From assembly GCA_948567375.1 (NCBI GenBank), contig OX419762.1:24630608-24694607 (forward strand): a stretch of DNA of 64,000 bases. Reading direction: 5' to 3'. The DNA is from Lunularia cruciata. Taxonomy: Eukaryota; Streptophyta; Marchantiopsida; Lunulariales; Lunulariaceae. The notes below the pieces were generated by a model. That model did no database searches and was not told where the DNA came from. It saw only the letters and a list, made by a program, of their open reading frames with translations. The stretch's first letter is position 1; each line of letters begins with the position of its first letter. Below, piece by piece: positions 62,015 to 64,000 of this stretch. The position numbers and the translations under genes are program-made.

Positions 62015-64000
62015 TGTGGTACCCACATTTTTTGTTTTTTTTCAAAATTGGGAAGAAGAAGTGTATAGAGAAGTCAAATTGTGCTTATATGCCCAAAGAA
62101 GGCAAAGAAAAGTGTCCTCAGGATGAAACTTGAGGTAACATGGCTTTGGGTCATAAGGTGAGGTACTCTGAATTGCCCTAGCAGCATGCAACCCAAAGTA
62201 AGGAGTCTTTGTATCGGGGGTGCTCAACCCGAGGCGAGGATAGTGTACTAATTTTCTTTTGGGGCAAGACATTCAAGAAGGGACCGTTCAAAAATGGTGG
62301 TCATACTTGTGAAGGACACTTGATAGTGATAGGAGCATGCAAGAGGTGTGATTTCTTGGTAGAACTCAAATTGAAGAAAGACAAAGAAAGCACGACTTTA
62401 TAAAAATTGGGCTAAAGATGAAGCAATGACAAGCAATTTTCCCTTGCCGTTAGGAAGTCATCCTGTAGGAGATCGTGGGAAGGGAAGTAGAGTCAAAGAC
62501 ACATTGGTGTGTAGAGAAGAATTTAAGAGAGTTAATTTGGGAATCAGTAGGAAGAATAGTCCCCAGCCCAGAGTGGAAGAGAGAAAGATGGGAGGAGGGA
62601 GGAAGAGTTCCAAATTTGCAATGAGGAATCATGCAATTTGGAGGTTAGATGTGATTGCAAGAATTGAAGTCTTGAGCAAGCTTTGGATTACATTCTTGGC
62701 ATGGAACTAGAATGTTAGCTTTCCAAGGTTCATGACTGAGATCATCGAGAGTAAGTGTCTCGATGGTCTAAAGGAAGAAGGGAAGAAAGGTAATCCGGCC
62801 TGCTGGACAGAGTTGGATTGGAGGTTAGTACTTGGAAGAGAAGCTGGCATAGAGCATGGTACCACGTTCTTAGGGAAGGGTGAAGTATTAGAAGAAACCT
62901 AGGAGGTGAGAGATGCTTTCTGTTCAAAGCGCACAAAGAATGGTTACAAAGTAGAGAGCTATAAGGATCTTGTCAAGAGAGGGATTGTGAGTGCTCTAAT
63001 GGCAATCTTGAAGCCGGAGAGAACAACTTATGTGATGAAGCACCAAGCGGTGTTCTTCCATAAGATGTTTGCAGGAGAGCCAATTAACAGGGCAAAGTGT
63101 TTTCATGGGAGAACAAGACAAATGGTGTGGAATTTGCGGGATAAGTCACCTCCACATTACATTGTGTTGTTTGCAGCCCATTTCTATCTAGGGCTGAACT
63201 TGCTCAATGCGGCGGAGCGCAATAGGATGGTGTCGCATTTCCATCCCAACTTAAGAAGAGATGTTGATGCGGAGGAGCAGCAATACATTCTTCAGATCAG
63301 AAGCAATGATGAGTACTATGCACAGACGGAGAAGAGTGTGCAATTGGAAGTGAGTACTCCAAAGTTGAAGAAGAGGAGTCAACAAGGAGAAGAAGAAGAA
63401 GTCAAGAAAGCAAGACCTTGGAAGGCTAGAAGGATAAACTCAAGGAAAGGAATGGTGGTAATCGCATCATCGGAGGAAGAATCAGAAAGCAAAGCCAAGT
63501 GCAAGTCCGAAGACTCAGAAAGAGATGAAGAACCCAAGTTCACACTACAGAGTGGAGACATGAGTAGTGATAGTGACAATGGAGGGGAGATGACATTGGT
63601 ACCCAAGGAAGAAAGCCAATATGGAGATAGAGGAGAAAGGTAACTTGAAACTGAAAGACAAAGTGCCAGAGCAAGAGGAGAAGAGAGTTACCATTCAAAG
63701 AGGAGTTCATTCTAGAAAAAGGCAAAGTGTAGAGCAAGGCAGAGTAAGGTAAGAGAAGAGGAGGATGAAAGTTCAGGGAGCAAAGCATCCATTTCTATAA
63801 GGTGACTGCGGCTTAGAAGACAAGTGTCAAGTGAGGAAGAGGTGAAGAAGGAGATCACTCCGCAAGTTGAGGTAAATCCAAGTGAAGGAGTATAGTACCT
63901 GTGGGAGGTTGTGTGCCTATTATTAGTAAAGTTAGAGCACAAGAAGAAGGAGATGTAGTCAAAGTGTCCGGAGGTGAAGACTATGCTGCAAGTGTTAGCA
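62015..64000 (+). mobile_element. LTR-A, long form, plus orientation, truncated by window end
   Basis: Starts TGTGGTACCCAC at 62015 within the RNase H of D2; the preceding five bases are GTCCT, the expected TSD. It runs to the end of the window with the LTR-encoded frame. It cannot be told from this window whether it is a solo LTR or the 5' LTR of a full element. Confidence 0.9.
62426..64000 (+). pseudogene. LTR-A-encoded ORF, best-preserved N-terminal half (truncated by window end)
   Basis: The start is the ATG at 62426 (MTSNFPLPLGSHPVGD). 62426-62710 covers the leader and NHAIWRLDVIARIEVLSKLW; a TAG replaces one codon after FLAWN. The frame resumes, stops once before 62906, then 62906-63643 is open for 245 codons: NGYKVESYKDLVKRGIVSAL, HQAVFFHKMFAGEP, PPHYIVLFAAHFYLGLNLL, HFHPNLRRDVDAEEQQYI, then the basic-acidic linker (VIASSEEESESKAKCK, SGDMSSDSDNGGEMTLVP). 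After 63643 come further broken pieces toward the coiled coil. Only about three point changes break the first 400 codons. Unknown function. Confidence 0.8.

Larger units (their letters stand above)
59879..64000 (-). mobile_element. Element D2 (LTR-D family), left part, broken by LTR-A
   Basis: A 3' LTR at 59879-60513 is followed by minus-strand integrase and RNase H, all closely similar to D1. The left flank is AGTAC (59874-59878), the same target word as D1. At 62015 an LTR-A copy in plus orientation interrupts it, and the rest of D2 lies beyond the window. Confidence 0.88.

Noticed and set aside
1-64000. tRNA, rRNA, CRISPR array or organellar insert
   Set aside because: No cloverleaf, rRNA core, regularly spaced short repeats or plastid/mitochondrial gene was recognised on reading both strands.

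Overview
This is nuclear DNA of a land plant with a large, repeat-rich genome. The base composition is AT-rich, and almost every readable stretch is a decayed Ty3/gypsy LTR retrotransposon, a solo LTR or a LINE. The style suggests a gymnosperm (conifer or yew type) or a fern, but no marker gene proves this. I see no convincing host gene, tRNA, rRNA or CRISPR array.

I use working names for the families. LTR-A is a very long LTR (about 1.9 or 3.3-3.9 kb, termini TGTGGTACC...GGTTGTCACA in its sense direction). LTR-B (about 0.4-0.5 kb) is rich in AAGCTTCC motifs. LTR-C is about 0.74 kb. LTR-D is about 0.64-0.69 kb.

Layout. 1-5146: gag remnant, primer-binding site and LTR-C of a minus-strand element running off the left edge, with a complete solo LTR-A (1360-4902, TSD AGGAG) inserted. 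5147-9251: no genes, one LTR-B-like relic. 9360-28674: a structurally complete 19.3-kb minus-strand Ty3 element (element A) with 3.8-3.9-kb LTRs, tRNA-Asp-type PBS, gag, protease, RT, RNase H, integrase, PPT and a perfect CACCA TSD. It sits inside an LTR-C copy. Its protease/RT junction is split by another LTR-A copy (16271-21941), which itself carries a 5.2-kb LINE. 28946-31535: minus-strand gag relic with PBS and LTR-B, then a LINE fragment. 31540-59878: a plus-strand element (F) whose gag is split by a minus-strand Ty3 element (E, 33433-58643, TSD TTGAT/TTGAC). E is stretched from about 5.6 to 25.2 kb by a solo LTR-C, two pairs of nested solo LTR-As, an unclassified 2.2-kb insert and a complete LTR-D element (D1). 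59879-64000: a second LTR-D element (D2), broken by an LTR-A copy that runs off the right edge.

The most unusual system is LTR-A. Its long form carries, in the sense direction and inside the LTR itself, an open frame of about 857 codons (broken by a few stops and indels in each copy). The frame has a globular N-terminal region, an acidic linker and a long coiled coil. It ends shortly upstream of a TATA-like box, so it lies in U3. A genomic transcript would carry it once, 3' of pol, where envelope-class elements carry env. I do not recognise the protein. A second unusual system is the LINE: an array of about 180-bp degenerate monomers before ORF1, a coiled-coil ORF1 protein without zinc knuckles, and an ORF2 in the same frame as ORF1 after one UAG in a context close to the tobamovirus readthrough signal, with no AUG before its endonuclease domain.
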